A stretch of 64,000 nucleotides of DNA from Piscirickettsia litoralis (GTDB lineage: Bacteria; Pseudomonadota; Gammaproteobacteria; Piscirickettsiales; Piscirickettsiaceae): positions 1,745,572 to 1,809,571 of the forward strand of contig NZ_MDTU01000001.1 of the NCBI RefSeq assembly GCF_001720395.1, in the 5' to 3' direction. Positions within the stretch are counted from its first letter, which is position 1; each line of letters opens with the position of its first letter. A program made the position numbers and the translations under genes. The notes beneath the pieces are model-generated. The model did not search any database and was not told the origin of the DNA. It worked only from the letters and a program-made list of their open reading frames with translations. Shown here piece after piece: positions 46,679 through 55,855 of the stretch.

Positions 46679-47263
46679 ATGACAGATAAGACATATATGG
46701 AAAAGCAGCTAGCGGTTGACGAGCACACAACACTCTCACTACCAACGATTAGTAATGCAATCGAGATCTTTTCTTTGGTTAACCAATATCGTAATGATTT
46801 AAGAGAGTTTTTGCCTTGGGTCGATGAAACTCACCATGTTGATGATACACGAGAATATATCAAATTTTGCCTCTCTCAATACGATAACGGCTCTGCCCTT
46901 GTTTACTTATTATATTACCAAAATAAAATTGCCGGCACTTTAAGCTTTAATACATTAGATAAAAGCAATGATATTGCTAAAATTGGCTACTGGCTAGCGT
47001 CCTGCTATCAAGGGCAAGGCTTAATGACCAAAGCCTGTGCAAAAATGATTGAATATGGTTTTAATGGCCTTCACTTAAACCGTATTGAGATCCACTGTGC
47101 CATTAATAATATAAAAAGCCAAAATATCCCTATACGTTTAAACTTTAAAAAAGAAGGTGAGTTAAAACAAGGTATAAAGCTTGCTAACAATCAATATGTA
47201 GATGGAGTTATTTACGGCTTAGTAAAAGAGGATTTTAATCTTAAACTGACATCGCCACACTGA
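46679..47263 (+). CDS. GNAT acetyltransferase, RimJ/RimL-YdaF type
   Basis: 194 residues. DLREFLPWVDETHHVDDTREYI is typical of the RimL/YdaF N-terminus; acetyl-CoA motif A is IGYWLASCYQGQGLMTKACA (near residue 99) and motif B IEIHCAINNIKSQNIPIRLNF (near residue 135). Probably acetylates a protein N-terminus or a small amine. Its 3' end overlaps cyoE (opposite strand) by 23 bases. Confidence 0.87.
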   Translation: MTDKTYMEKQLAVDEHTTLSLPTISNAIEIFSLVNQYRNDLREFLPWVDETHHVDDTREYIKFCLSQYDNGSALVYLLYYQNKIAGTLSFNTLDKSNDIAKIGYWLASCYQGQGLMTKACAKMIEYGFNGLHLNRIEIHCAINNIKSQNIPIRLNFKKEGELKQGIKLANNQYVDGVIYGLVKEDFNLKLTSPH

Positions 47264-48077
47264 GCAACATAATACCTAGAATCGATACAACAAACATCTT
47301 ACGCGACCAGGTAATATTGCTATCAGAGCGCAGGCCTTTAATTGCTAAAATCAGCCATGAGAGGCCAAATAAACAAGCGGCTGCTAAGTAAATATAACCC
47401 GTATAACCAAAAATAGTCGGTAATAAAGCAACAATTGCAAACAGCAACGTATAAACACACATGACTACTTTCGTATATTCTATGCCTTTGACAACGGGTA
47501 AAACAGGGATATTAGCTGCTTTATAGTCTTTTAAGCGAAAGATCGCAATGGCATAAGAGTGTGGCATTTGCCATAAAAATAAGATCGCAAATAAAATCAT
47601 CGCCCCCGCGTCAAAGCGGTTCGTTGTAGCGCAGTAGCCAACAACCGGAGGCACAGCACCCGAAATTGCGCCTATAAAAGTACCATGAATCGATGTGCGT
47701 TTAAGCCATAACGTATATAAAACAATATAGACAAACAAACCGACCAGCGCAACAATCACTGTCAGTAAATTAGTAAAGATAGATAAAAAGGCAATCCCTA
47801 ATAACCCTAAGACAATGCCATAAAAAATTAGGCCAATATTGGGCAGCAAACCTAAAGCTGAAACACGCTTTTTGGTCCGCGCCATCAGTTTATCGATATC
47901 TTGATCGATATAATTATTAATCACACAACCGCAGGCAATAACTAAGGACATGCCAATAATCATCGCCGCAAAGGTGACAAAGCTAAAATTTTCCTTAGTA
48001 CCAAGAAAATAGCCACCGCAAGCGGTGACTATATTTCCAAAAATGATACCCGGCTTGGTAACAGAGAGAAGTCGCAA
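47241..48077 (-). CDS. cyoE: haem O synthase (protohaem IX farnesyltransferase)
   Basis: UbiA-type prenyltransferase that makes haem O for the CyoB subunit. 278 residues with about nine membrane helices. First Asp-rich motif NNYIDQDIDKLMARTKKR near residue 54 and the second in RLKDYKAANIPVLPVV near residue 180. Last gene of the cyo operon, directly after cyoD. Confidence 0.95.
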   Translation of the reverse strand: MRLLSVTKPGIIFGNIVTACGGYFLGTKENFSFVTFAAMIIGMSLVIACGCVINNYIDQDIDKLMARTKKRVSALGLLPNIGLIFYGIVLGLLGIAFLSIFTNLLTVIVALVGLFVYIVLYTLWLKRTSIHGTFIGAISGAVPPVVGYCATTNRFDAGAMILFAILFLWQMPHSYAIAIFRLKDYKAANIPVLPVVKGIEYTKVVMCVYTLLFAIVALLPTIFGYTGYIYLAAACLFGLSWLILAIKGLRSDSNITWSRKMFVVSILGIMLLSVAMSV

Positions 48078-48428
48078 TTAGTGCACCATGTAATAATTCA
48101 AATTATACATAATCCATAACGAACCACCGACAACCACTGCCGTTACTAAAATTGTAAAGGCAAATGTCAGCATATCCCAACGCGCATTCTCAGTGCGGGT
48201 ATTTAAGCCAAAGAAGCAAACTAGTTGAACCAGTAATAATACAACTAGAATGATTGCAAGGATTGCAGTGACTCCTGCGGGTGTAAACGCATGTTTAGTC
48301 ACCAATAAGGTAGCAACAGCGAATAATACGGCTGAAAAAATAAAGCCGAGTGCATAGTTTTTAAGCGATTTGCCAATGTTTTTCTTTTCATTGACCGCAA
48401 CTTCATAATGACCTGACATATTAAGCAA
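48078..48428 (-). CDS. cyoD: cytochrome o ubiquinol oxidase subunit IV
   Basis: 116 residues, three membrane helices (about 23-43, 50-72, 84-106), as in CyoD (109 residues in E. coli). SLKNYALGFIFSAVLFAVATL and the C-terminal WIMYNLNYYMVH are typical. Assists assembly of the binuclear centre. Overlaps cyoC by 8 bases. Confidence 0.93.
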   Translation of the reverse strand: MLNMSGHYEVAVNEKKNIGKSLKNYALGFIFSAVLFAVATLLVTKHAFTPAGVTAILAIILVVLLLVQLVCFFGLNTRTENARWDMLTFAFTILVTAVVVGGSLWIMYNLNYYMVH

Positions 48429-49023
48429 TCCCCATCATATAAACGATAATAAAGATGAAAACCCAGACAAGGTTCAAGAAGTGGAAAAACATTCCCATGC
48501 ACGCTAAACGTGTTCTCATCCCAGTCGTAATGCCTTGCATTAAAAACTGAATGATTAAAACAACGGCCCATAACAACGCGACAATCACATGAATCATGTG
48601 AATACCCACTAAGCTAAAAAATGCCGATAAAAATGCACTTTGATGCCATGTGTGATGGTTATGAAATAGCACTGCAAATTCATGGAAGGTCATAGAGACA
48701 AAGACAATTCCAGAAATAATAGTGACGATCAACCACAGTAAGACTCGACCACGGCTACCTGCCTGCGCAGCAGCGGAACTAATACCATAAGTAAAACTAC
48801 AAGCTAATAAAAATAGCGTTGTTAAAAACACATAGCCTGGCGATGCAATTTGCACAATGCCAATATTGCCATAGGTTTGATCTTTCAAGACGACATAGCA
48901 AGCAAATAATGCTGCAAATAATACGGCATCGCTTAAAACAAACGTCCAAAAACCGAAAAGTGATTTGGAGCCATCATCGTGATGATGATGCTCCTTATGA
49001 TGATTCATCGTTGTTGCTGTCAT
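48421..49023 (-). CDS. cyoC: cytochrome o ubiquinol oxidase subunit III
   Basis: 200 residues, five membrane helices (204 in E. coli). A His-rich N-terminus ([13 protein letters not shown]) precedes [20 protein letters not shown], and [18 protein letters not shown] holds conserved residues of the fourth helix. Overlaps cyoB by 4 bases. Confidence 0.95.
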   Translation of the reverse strand: MTATTMNHHKEHHHHDDGSKSLFGFWTFVLSDAVLFAALFACYVVLKDQTYGNIGIVQIASPGYVFLTTLFLLACSFTYGISSAAAQAGSRGRVLLWLIVTIISGIVFVSMTFHEFAVLFHNHHTWHQSAFLSAFFSLVGIHMIHVIVALLWAVVLIIQFLMQGITTGMRTRLACMGMFFHFLNLVWVFIFIIVYMMGIA

Positions 49024-51014
49024 GATGTTGCTCCGCTCAGATATTTCGCTTCAGTCGCTTCAACATCTTTTGCTTTCACATAGTAATCAATATTAAAGTT
49101 AAAGGTTCTTGCCAGTGCAAAGGCAAGAATTGCGATACCAGAAATGCTGTATAACCAGACAATTTCCCATACCATCGCAAAACCAAAGATTAAGCTTAAA
49201 ATACCAATGATAAAACCGATGCTGGTATTTTTCGGCATGTGGATATCGCTATACACAGGTTTTGCCGGTTTTTTGCCAGACTTTCTTTGCTTCTCTTTGT
49301 CTTCCCAGAACGAGTCACGACTATCAACTTCTGGTGTGATCGCAAAGTTATAAAACGGCGCAGGCGATGGAATAGACCATTCTAATGTTCTAGCATCCCA
49401 AGGATCACCTGTTAAATCACGGTTCTCATGGCGCTGCTTGATACTGACAACAAGTTGCAAGATTTGGAAGATAATACCGAGTAGAATCACCGCGGCACCA
49501 ATGGCAGCAACCACTAAATAAATGTGCCAAGCCGTATCGGTATAGTGATTCAAACGACGCGTCATCCCCATAATGCCAAGAATATAGAGCGGCATAAATG
49601 CAAGGTAGAAACCGATGAACCAGCACCAGAATGAGCATTTACCCAGTCTTTCGTTTAGGGTGAAGCCGAATAGTTTCGGGAACCAGTAGTTGTAACCAGC
49701 AAATAAGCCAAAAGCAACACCACCAATAATCGTATTATGGAAGTGTGCGACCAAAAACAAGCTGTTATGGAACTGGAAGTCAACACCAGGAACTGCCATT
49801 AACACACCAGTCATACCACCGACACTAAAGGTAATTAAAAAACCAATACTCCACATCATCGGTACAGAGAAGGTAATTTTACCGCGGTACATCGTTGCCA
49901 ACCAGTTGAAAATTTTCACCCCGGTTGGGATAGAAATAATCATCGTCGCAATACCAAAGAACGAGTTTACATCCGCACCTGCACCCATAGTAAAGAAGTG
50001 GTGCAACCAAACGGTAAAGGCTAGGAAAGCAATGACAAAGGTCGCCCATACCATCGCCGCATAACCAAAGATTGGTTTCTTACTGAAGGTTGCAATAATC
50101 TCAGAGAAAATACCAAAGGCAGGAAGTACCAAGATATAAACCTCTGGATGGCCCCACGTCCAAATCAGGTTGATATACAACATTGCATTACCGCCAAAAT
50201 CGGAAGTAAAGAAATGCGTACCAAAAAAGCGGTCAAAGAATAGAAGTAATAAAGTGATATTTAAAATTGGGAAAGAAATAATCACAAGAATCATTGATGA
50301 AAATACAGACCAAGTGAAAATTGGCATCTTCATCAGGCTCATGCCCGGGCAACGCATTTTAATAATCGTCACAAAGATATTAATTGCACCAATCAGCGTA
50401 CCAACACCCGAGATGGATAATGCCCATAGATAATAGTCAACACCGACCCCAGGGCTATAAGCGAGTTCAGAGAGCGGTGGATAAGCGAGCCAACCGGTCG
50501 CAGCAAACTTACCAACCACAAGTGAAATATTCACTAATAAGGCACCGGCAGTGGTGAGCCAGAAGCTCAATGAGTTGAGGTAAGGATAAGCAACATCGCG
50601 CGCACCAATTTGCAAAGGCACAATGATATTGACCAAACCAAAGACAAAGGCCATCGCCATAAAGAAGATCATGATCACACCATGCGCGGTGAAAACTTGG
50701 TCATAATGTTCTGGCGGTAAATAGCCTAAATGATGACCATAAGCCAGCGCTTGTTGTAAACGCATCATAATGGCATCAGAGAAACCACGCAGCAGCATGA
50801 CAAAGGCCAAGATGATATACATGATACCAATCTTTTTGTGGTCAACGCTGGTCAACCATTCTTTCCAAAGCCATTTCCACTTTTTAAAATAAGTCAGGGA
50901 GCCAAGAACTGCCAAGACCACAATGGCCATGAACGTGCCTGCACCCATAATAATTGGATTATCATAAGGGATTGACTGTAACGTCAATCGCCCTAATAGT
51001 AATGTTTCAAGCAT
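49020..51014 (-). CDS. cyoB: cytochrome o ubiquinol oxidase subunit I
   Basis: Haem-copper catalytic subunit and proton pump, 664 residues, 15 predicted membrane helices. Low-spin haem and CuB ligands are recognisable: [13 protein letters not shown] (His), [17 protein letters not shown] with the His-Tyr cross-link region near residue 284, [11 protein letters not shown] with the CuB His pair near residue 334, and HFHNTIIGG near residue 420. The cytoplasmic end carries a charged [12 protein letters not shown] segment. Reduces oxygen with ubiquinol. Confidence 0.97.
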   Translation of the reverse strand: MLETLLLGRLTLQSIPYDNPIIMGAGTFMAIVVLAVLGSLTYFKKWKWLWKEWLTSVDHKKIGIMYIILAFVMLLRGFSDAIMMRLQQALAYGHHLGYLPPEHYDQVFTAHGVIMIFFMAMAFVFGLVNIIVPLQIGARDVAYPYLNSLSFWLTTAGALLVNISLVVGKFAATGWLAYPPLSELAYSPGVGVDYYLWALSISGVGTLIGAINIFVTIIKMRCPGMSLMKMPIFTWSVFSSMILVIISFPILNITLLLLFFDRFFGTHFFTSDFGGNAMLYINLIWTWGHPEVYILVLPAFGIFSEIIATFSKKPIFGYAAMVWATFVIAFLAFTVWLHHFFTMGAGADVNSFFGIATMIISIPTGVKIFNWLATMYRGKITFSVPMMWSIGFLITFSVGGMTGVLMAVPGVDFQFHNSLFLVAHFHNTIIGGVAFGLFAGYNYWFPKLFGFTLNERLGKCSFWCWFIGFYLAFMPLYILGIMGMTRRLNHYTDTAWHIYLVVAAIGAAVILLGIIFQILQLVVSIKQRHENRDLTGDPWDARTLEWSIPSPAPFYNFAITPEVDSRDSFWEDKEKQRKSGKKPAKPVYSDIHMPKNTSIGFIIGILSLIFGFAMVWEIVWLYSISGIAILAFALARTFNFNIDYYVKAKDVEATEAKYLSGATS

Positions 51015-51034
51015 ACTTGTGTCCTATAAATTAA

Positions 51035-51976
51035 TTACAGATGTACTTCTGGGCCAGTATTCATTGGCACCATCTGCCCCTTAGGCGGCATCATAAAGCT
51101 CATCATCACTTCTTTGAATAAGCCAGGTTTGACAGATGAAAAGTATTCTGGAGGGTTGCTTTCACTCGGAACAACCAATTTCTTATACTCTGCTGTTGTT
51201 AATTTATTCGGTGATGCTTTAACAGATTGCACCCACTTATCAAAATCATTCTCAGAGGTCACTTTAGTGACAAAGCGCATATTAGCAAAACCATCGCCAC
51301 TGAAACTAACCGAGCGACCACGGTATTCACCCATCTTATTGGCCATCATATGCAACTTAGTTTGCATGCCATTCATAGAGTAAATTTGACCGGCAAGCTG
51401 CTGAATTTGAAACGAGTTCATCGGTGCATCAGAGGTGATTAAAAACTTCACCGGCTGATGAACTGGGAATTGTACGTAATTCACCGTCGCAATGCCTTGA
51501 TCTGGATATATAAACAACCACTTCCATTCGAGCGAAATCGCCTGAATCGTGATCGGTTTAACAACCTCACCATTGCGCTTTACATCCAATGGACGATAAG
51601 GGTCTAACTTGTGTGTCGAGTGCCACGTAATCACACCAAGAATAGCGATGATGATAATAGGCACACCCCACCAGATAATTTCCAACTTAGTGCTGTGTGT
51701 AAACTCGGGAGTATACTTGGCATCATTGTTCGATGCACGATAGCGTCTTGCAATGACTAGCGTTGCAATAATCACAGGGATTACAACGATTAGCATAAGG
51801 ATTAGAGCGGTGATAAAGAGCTTCATCTCGTCTGCTGCGATAATCCCATGTGGATCGAACAACATCGTTTTACAACCACTTAAGGACAAAGTAGCTAGTA
51901 ATAACAAGAGAAAAGCAGGGACTTTATGTTTGATATTTTTCTTAAGCATTTTTTTCACATTAGAAATAAATTTCAT
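51035..51976 (-). CDS. cyoA: cytochrome o ubiquinol oxidase subunit II
   Basis: 313 residues. Lipoprotein signal with LSLSGC (Cys about residue 35), two membrane helices (about 50-75 and 92-115), then the periplasmic cupredoxin domain with WKWLFIYPDQGIATVNYVQFP. The CuA ligands are absent, as in quinol oxidases. ATG 51976 preferred; the ATG nine codons later lacks a ribosome binding site. First gene of cyoABCDE; the promoter must lie in the 200 bases shared with divergent yajR. Confidence 0.95.
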   Translation of the reverse strand: MKFISNVKKMLKKNIKHKVPAFLLLLLATLSLSGCKTMLFDPHGIIAADEMKLFITALILMLIVVIPVIIATLVIARRYRASNNDAKYTPEFTHSTKLEIIWWGVPIIIIAILGVITWHSTHKLDPYRPLDVKRNGEVVKPITIQAISLEWKWLFIYPDQGIATVNYVQFPVHQPVKFLITSDAPMNSFQIQQLAGQIYSMNGMQTKLHMMANKMGEYRGRSVSFSGDGFANMRFVTKVTSENDFDKWVQSVKASPNKLTTAEYKKLVVPSESNPPEYFSSVKPGLFKEVMMSFMMPPKGQMVPMNTGPEVHL

Positions 51977-52257
51977 TATTAACTATTCCCTGTACACGCT
52001 AGTGTCAGCGATTACTACAACCACTTTCTCAAGCCCAAAATTTAAGAATCTTAAAAAGGCGCTTTTGAAATTGCCTAGAAGGTACACCATTTTTCAACAA
52101 TTATCAATTGTGATTTAACGACAGTTGTATTAATCAAAACTTTCTGGTGCTATGATGGCATTTCTTTAGCCAGATAATGATCAAAAGCATAATGACTGTA
52201 AAAACCCATACTGATTCTCATTATCAAGTAACGAATATTTTATCAGGTAAACATCAA

Positions 52258-53586
52258 ATGAAATCAACTTTTTCTCTTGCCAGCCTCTTTGGCTTGCGTA
52301 TGCTTGGGCTTTTTATGATTTTGCCCATTTTTGCTCTATACGCCAACCAGTTACAAGGGGCAACCACCCTCACAATCGGCTTAACCCTAGGCGTTTATGG
52401 TGTGACCTCCTGCCTTTTTCAACTCGTCTTCGGCTGGGCCTCTGACCGCTTTGGCCGCAAGAAAATCATCGCCTTAGGGCTACTCATTTTTGCTATCGGC
52501 TCTGTTGTTGCCGGCCTGTCTGACTCCATTTATGGAGTTTTTATCGGTCGTGCACTGCAAGGCGCTGGCGCTATTGGCTCAGCTACACTTGCCCTTATTG
52601 CTGATCTCACCAAAGATGAACACCGTACCAAGGCGATGGCCACTGTCGGCATGACCATTGGTTTCTCCTTTGTCATTGCCATGGTGCTCGGCCCATTATT
52701 AGTCGGCCATATCGGCTTGAACGGTCTCTTCTATTTAACTGGCATACTCGCCATTATTGCAATTTTTGTCCTTTATAAAATTGTTCCTACACCCACGCGC
52801 TCTATCACGCACGAGGGTAATACCGCGCATTGGTCACAGTTCAAAACGGTCATCACCAATCCACAGCTTCTGAACCTGGATTTAGGCATTTTCACATTGC
52901 ATGCGGTGCTAACTGCAAGCTTCATGTTTATCCCGCTCGATATGCTTCACCAGCTGAACTTAGGCGCTCACGAGCAATGGATGGTGTATTTACCCGTCTT
53001 TATTGTTTCAGTCGTATTAATGGTGCCTTTTGTCATCATCGCGGAGAAAAAACGCCACATGAAAGGCGTTTTACTCGCTATGATCGCATTGATGTTTTTT
53101 TCTCAGCTCGGCGTCTGGTTTTTCAATCATGATTTACCAGGAATTATTCTCTCACTCATGCTGTTTTTCACTGCGTTCACTGTATTAGAAGCTCTATTAC
53201 CTTCATGGATTTCCAAGGTCTCTCCGGTTGCTGCCAAAGGGACGGCAATGGGGGTGTATTCAAGCAGCCAATATCTAGGAGCGTTTGTCGGTGGTTCTGT
53301 CGCAGGTTTATTACTATCTTGGCACAATGACACCGCATTAATGATGATTATTTTAGCTGTGCTAGCGATTTGGTGGATCTTTAGCTTTCTACAAGCCAAG
53401 CCCCCTCACTACAGCAGTCGTTTAATTCATGTCGGCAAACTTAGTTCAGCAGAGGCTGCGGCCTTGCAAACCAAACTGGCAAAACGTCCAGGTGTGATTG
53501 AAGCGATGGTCGCAGATGAAGAAGGTACTGCTTATCTTAAAGTCATCTCTGATTTATATAAAGATGACGATAAAACCAATCAATAA
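52258..53586 (+). CDS. yajR: MFS transporter, YajR family
   Basis: 442 residues from ATG 52258; a longer frame from 52177 adds a polar leader. Twelve membrane helices; the MFS motif A is FGWASDRFGRKKIIALGLL after helix 2, and ALQGAGAIGSATLALIADL lies in helix 4-5. A C-terminal soluble domain of about 70 residues (RLIHVGKLSSAEAAALQTKL to VISDLYKDD) corresponds to the YAM domain of E. coli YajR. In E. coli yajR lies next to cyoE; here it sits head to head with cyoA, so the association is kept but rearranged. Substrate unknown. Confidence 0.88.
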   Translation: MKSTFSLASLFGLRMLGLFMILPIFALYANQLQGATTLTIGLTLGVYGVTSCLFQLVFGWASDRFGRKKIIALGLLIFAIGSVVAGLSDSIYGVFIGRALQGAGAIGSATLALIADLTKDEHRTKAMATVGMTIGFSFVIAMVLGPLLVGHIGLNGLFYLTGILAIIAIFVLYKIVPTPTRSITHEGNTAHWSQFKTVITNPQLLNLDLGIFTLHAVLTASFMFIPLDMLHQLNLGAHEQWMVYLPVFIVSVVLMVPFVIIAEKKRHMKGVLLAMIALMFFSQLGVWFFNHDLPGIILSLMLFFTAFTVLEALLPSWISKVSPVAAKGTAMGVYSSSQYLGAFVGGSVAGLLLSWHNDTALMMIILAVLAIWWIFSFLQAKPPHYSSRLIHVGKLSSAEAAALQTKLAKRPGVIEAMVADEEGTAYLKVISDLYKDDDKTNQ

Positions 53587-53620
53587 AAACAAATAAATAA
53601 ATTTTAAATACTAAATTAAC

Positions 53621-53664
53621 AAATAGGCTAATACTATACTCTAATTCTAATTAGCCTATTTTTT
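53621..53664 (+). terminator. intrinsic terminator after yajR
   Basis: AAATAGGCTAAT (53621-53632) and ATTAGCCTATTT (53650-53661) form a perfect 12-base stem with a 17-base loop, and a T-run follows. On the other strand the tail is weaker, so it may also slow the leftward araC transcript. Confidence 0.8.
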
Positions 53665-53667
53665 ATC

Positions 53668-54528
53668 CTATTTTAGTGGCAGATAAATATCCGTCATTAA
53701 CTCATGCTCAGCAACATCAGTAATCATATTCAGATAATTAAAAAAGCACGGAAAATCACGCAACTCCTCACCACTGCCAGGCAACCATTTGCCATATAGG
53801 GCGCGCACACTATCACCAATATGATCATGCGAACCTAAATGACGCACTCGCGCACAACGTCCTGCGGGAATCACCTTGTTAATAATGTTGTTTTCTTCCT
53901 TAACTCTGCCAGCTGTCACTAAACCAAAATCAAACCTAAAATCTTCAGGCGCTGTTAAGTTGGGGTCATTATAAGCGATACCATAGTAGCCCGCTTTTCG
54001 TACCGGCAGCTTATTCTCAGCTATCCAACTTAAAAAACGACTCGCAGTATCATTAATTAATTCTGGTGTACCATGATGCTCGATTGCAATAATAGCCGTT
54101 TTTTTAAAGTCAATAATATCCACTTGCATAACTTGCTCTCTTTTTATTTCAGGAAGTATGTATTTTTCCAGCCAAGGCTGCCATTTTGGCTGCTGTCTAA
54201 ATTGAGTCGGTGTTTGCCCAAAAGCCTTTTTAAATGCACGAGAAAACGATTCTGGGTTTTCAAAACCGGCATCTAATGCGATATCAATGACTTTACATTG
54301 CTTATTAAAGACAAGCTGATAGGAGGCTCGCTTTAATCGCATTAACCGAATGAGTTGAAACACATTAATTCCAGCATATTCGCAAAATTGCCGATGAAAG
54401 TGGTATTTTGAAAAATTTGCAACCTCAGCCAATTGCTCAACGGTTAGCTCTTCATACAAATGCTCATTGATGTAGCGAAACACCTCATTCATCCTACTGG
54501 TATATTTTTTTGCTGCTCTCTCACTCAT
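53668..54528 (-). CDS. AraC-family regulator with GyrI-like effector domain
   Basis: 286 residues from the ATG at 54528 (other in-frame starts at 54534 and 54594). Two helix-turn-helix units: LTVEQLAEVANFSKYHFHRQF and KVIDIALDAGFENPESFSRAFKKAFG TPT (about residues 27-100), then a GyrI/SOUL-type ligand domain (about 130-286) with GTPELI, YGIAYNDPN and the conserved Glu-rich end. This order (DNA-binding first) is that of Rob/SoxS-GyrI fusions that sense small hydrophobic compounds. No obvious target next to it. Confidence 0.9.
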   Translation of the reverse strand: MSERAAKKYTSRMNEVFRYINEHLYEELTVEQLAEVANFSKYHFHRQFCEYAGINVFQLIRLMRLKRASYQLVFNKQCKVIDIALDAGFENPESFSRAFKKAFGQTPTQFRQQPKWQPWLEKYILPEIKREQVMQVDIIDFKKTAIIAIEHHGTPELINDTASRFLSWIAENKLPVRKAGYYGIAYNDPNLTAPEDFRFDFGLVTAGRVKEENNIINKVIPAGRCARVRHLGSHDHIGDSVRALYGKWLPGSGEELRDFPCFFNYLNMITDVAEHELMTDIYLPLK

Positions 54529-54887
54529 CACCATTACCCGTCTCAATAATGTATTTAATTTAACCAAACTCGCCCCGATCAATCTTGACCGCAATTGCTA
54601 CATTACAGCGACAGCGGCTGACCTTTTGAAAGAGTAGGCATTTGTTTATACAGATTCGGCTATCAATTCATATTTATCAAAAGTATAGTAACTAATAAGC
54701 CAATGGATGAATGAAGGGTTTTTGATTGCAAAACCTAGAGTATTTATATACTGACCTTATTCGCTTCTTTTAAGTCTTGAGACGGTTATCGCCGTATAAG
54801 TGTCTATTTGCCAGTACTGGAAAAAGAAGGATCACGCTCAGAATATTGTCTTGCCTAAAAAATAAAAAAGCCGCTGAAGGTTTTAAT

Positions 54888-55832
54888 TTAGTGATTCCAA
54901 TCTCGAGTCCGAACTCGCCCAGTCTGATAGTAATTAGAAACCAGATCAATAAAATCTTTAAAGTCAGTATTTTCTTCAACGATTCGATTAACCGATTGCC
55001 AGTCTATTACCGAACGTTTTTGCGCTGGTAGTAATAGTTCACTTTCTGATGGATTTTCTATTGAGAGTAAAATAACGCCAATTCCATGCAAAGCGCTCAA
55101 CATACGAAGCTCTTGCTCAACACGACTGTCCACAATAGAAGTCGCAACCAAATAACCCTCACTTGCCCATGATGAATTGCTGACCGCCTGGAAAAAGCAT
55201 TTGCGGACATTGCCCATCGTCAGCGCTTTTTTTACTTCAAACGACCACAGGCGAACACTCTGCCCACCTCCTTGCAACACACAGGTTTTAACGTGCTGAT
55301 GCCATTTTTGAGCAACAGGCTCCATAGCAACAATATCTGGATATAACCAATGATTGCCACCACTACCCAAATTATTTTTAGAGCGCTTTTCATCAACTCG
55401 CAAGCAATATAACCCATGCTCTGAATGAAGATAATCGATTAAAACAGGATATAAATCATGCTCGCTAACATTATGTTTTTTTTCATTATGTTCAGAGCTT
55501 AATAAATTTTGCTCTTGTGAATTTTTAAGCGAATCTCCACACCCCAAACCATCACTCTCTTCATACCAATACACTCTTGGCCGCGGCGTATCTTGCCATT
55601 TAATATGCTTTGACTGCTTAAGAATGCCTTGCTTTTGTGCACCAATTTCAGCGACGATTTGCGAGATAAAATCTCGCTCACCTTCAAAACGAGCATTCTT
55701 GCGCTTATCAATATAGTCATCGCTGTATTTATCAGTTATTGCTACAGCAATCTCTTTGGCGGTAAAGCGCCGGTTGGCATTTTCCTTTAGAAACAATGCG
55801 ATTTTTTTGGTTTGTGGTAATTTAAACTGCAT
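54888..55832 (-). CDS. HrgA/COG2958-like protein with PD-(D/E)xK motif
   Basis: 314 residues. The N-terminus is a winged-helix type region (QTKKIALFLKENANRRFTAK, residues 7-26, with EIAVAITDKY) to about residue 90. A low-complexity linker (about 95-120) leads to a second domain with HWLYPDIVAM (P165-D166) and, 30 residues later, LWSFEVKKAL (E199, K201), a spacing that fits a PD-(D/E)xK nuclease core. It is the last gene of the hsdM-hsdS-hsdR operon, 23 bases after hsdR. Similarity to HrgA of Helicobacter restriction loci is recalled from family knowledge; nuclease activity is inferred. Confidence 0.65.
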   Translation of the reverse strand: MQFKLPQTKKIALFLKENANRRFTAKEIAVAITDKYSDDYIDKRKNARFEGERDFISQIVAEIGAQKQGILKQSKHIKWQDTPRPRVYWYEESDGLGCGDSLKNSQEQNLLSSEHNEKKHNVSEHDLYPVLIDYLHSEHGLYCLRVDEKRSKNNLGSGGNHWLYPDIVAMEPVAQKWHQHVKTCVLQGGGQSVRLWSFEVKKALTMGNVRKCFFQAVSNSSWASEGYLVATSIVDSRVEQELRMLSALHGIGVILLSIENPSESELLLPAQKRSVIDWQSVNRIVEENTDFKDFIDLVSNYYQTGRVRTRDWNH

Positions 55833-55855
55833 GGTATTAATATCTTAACTTTCTA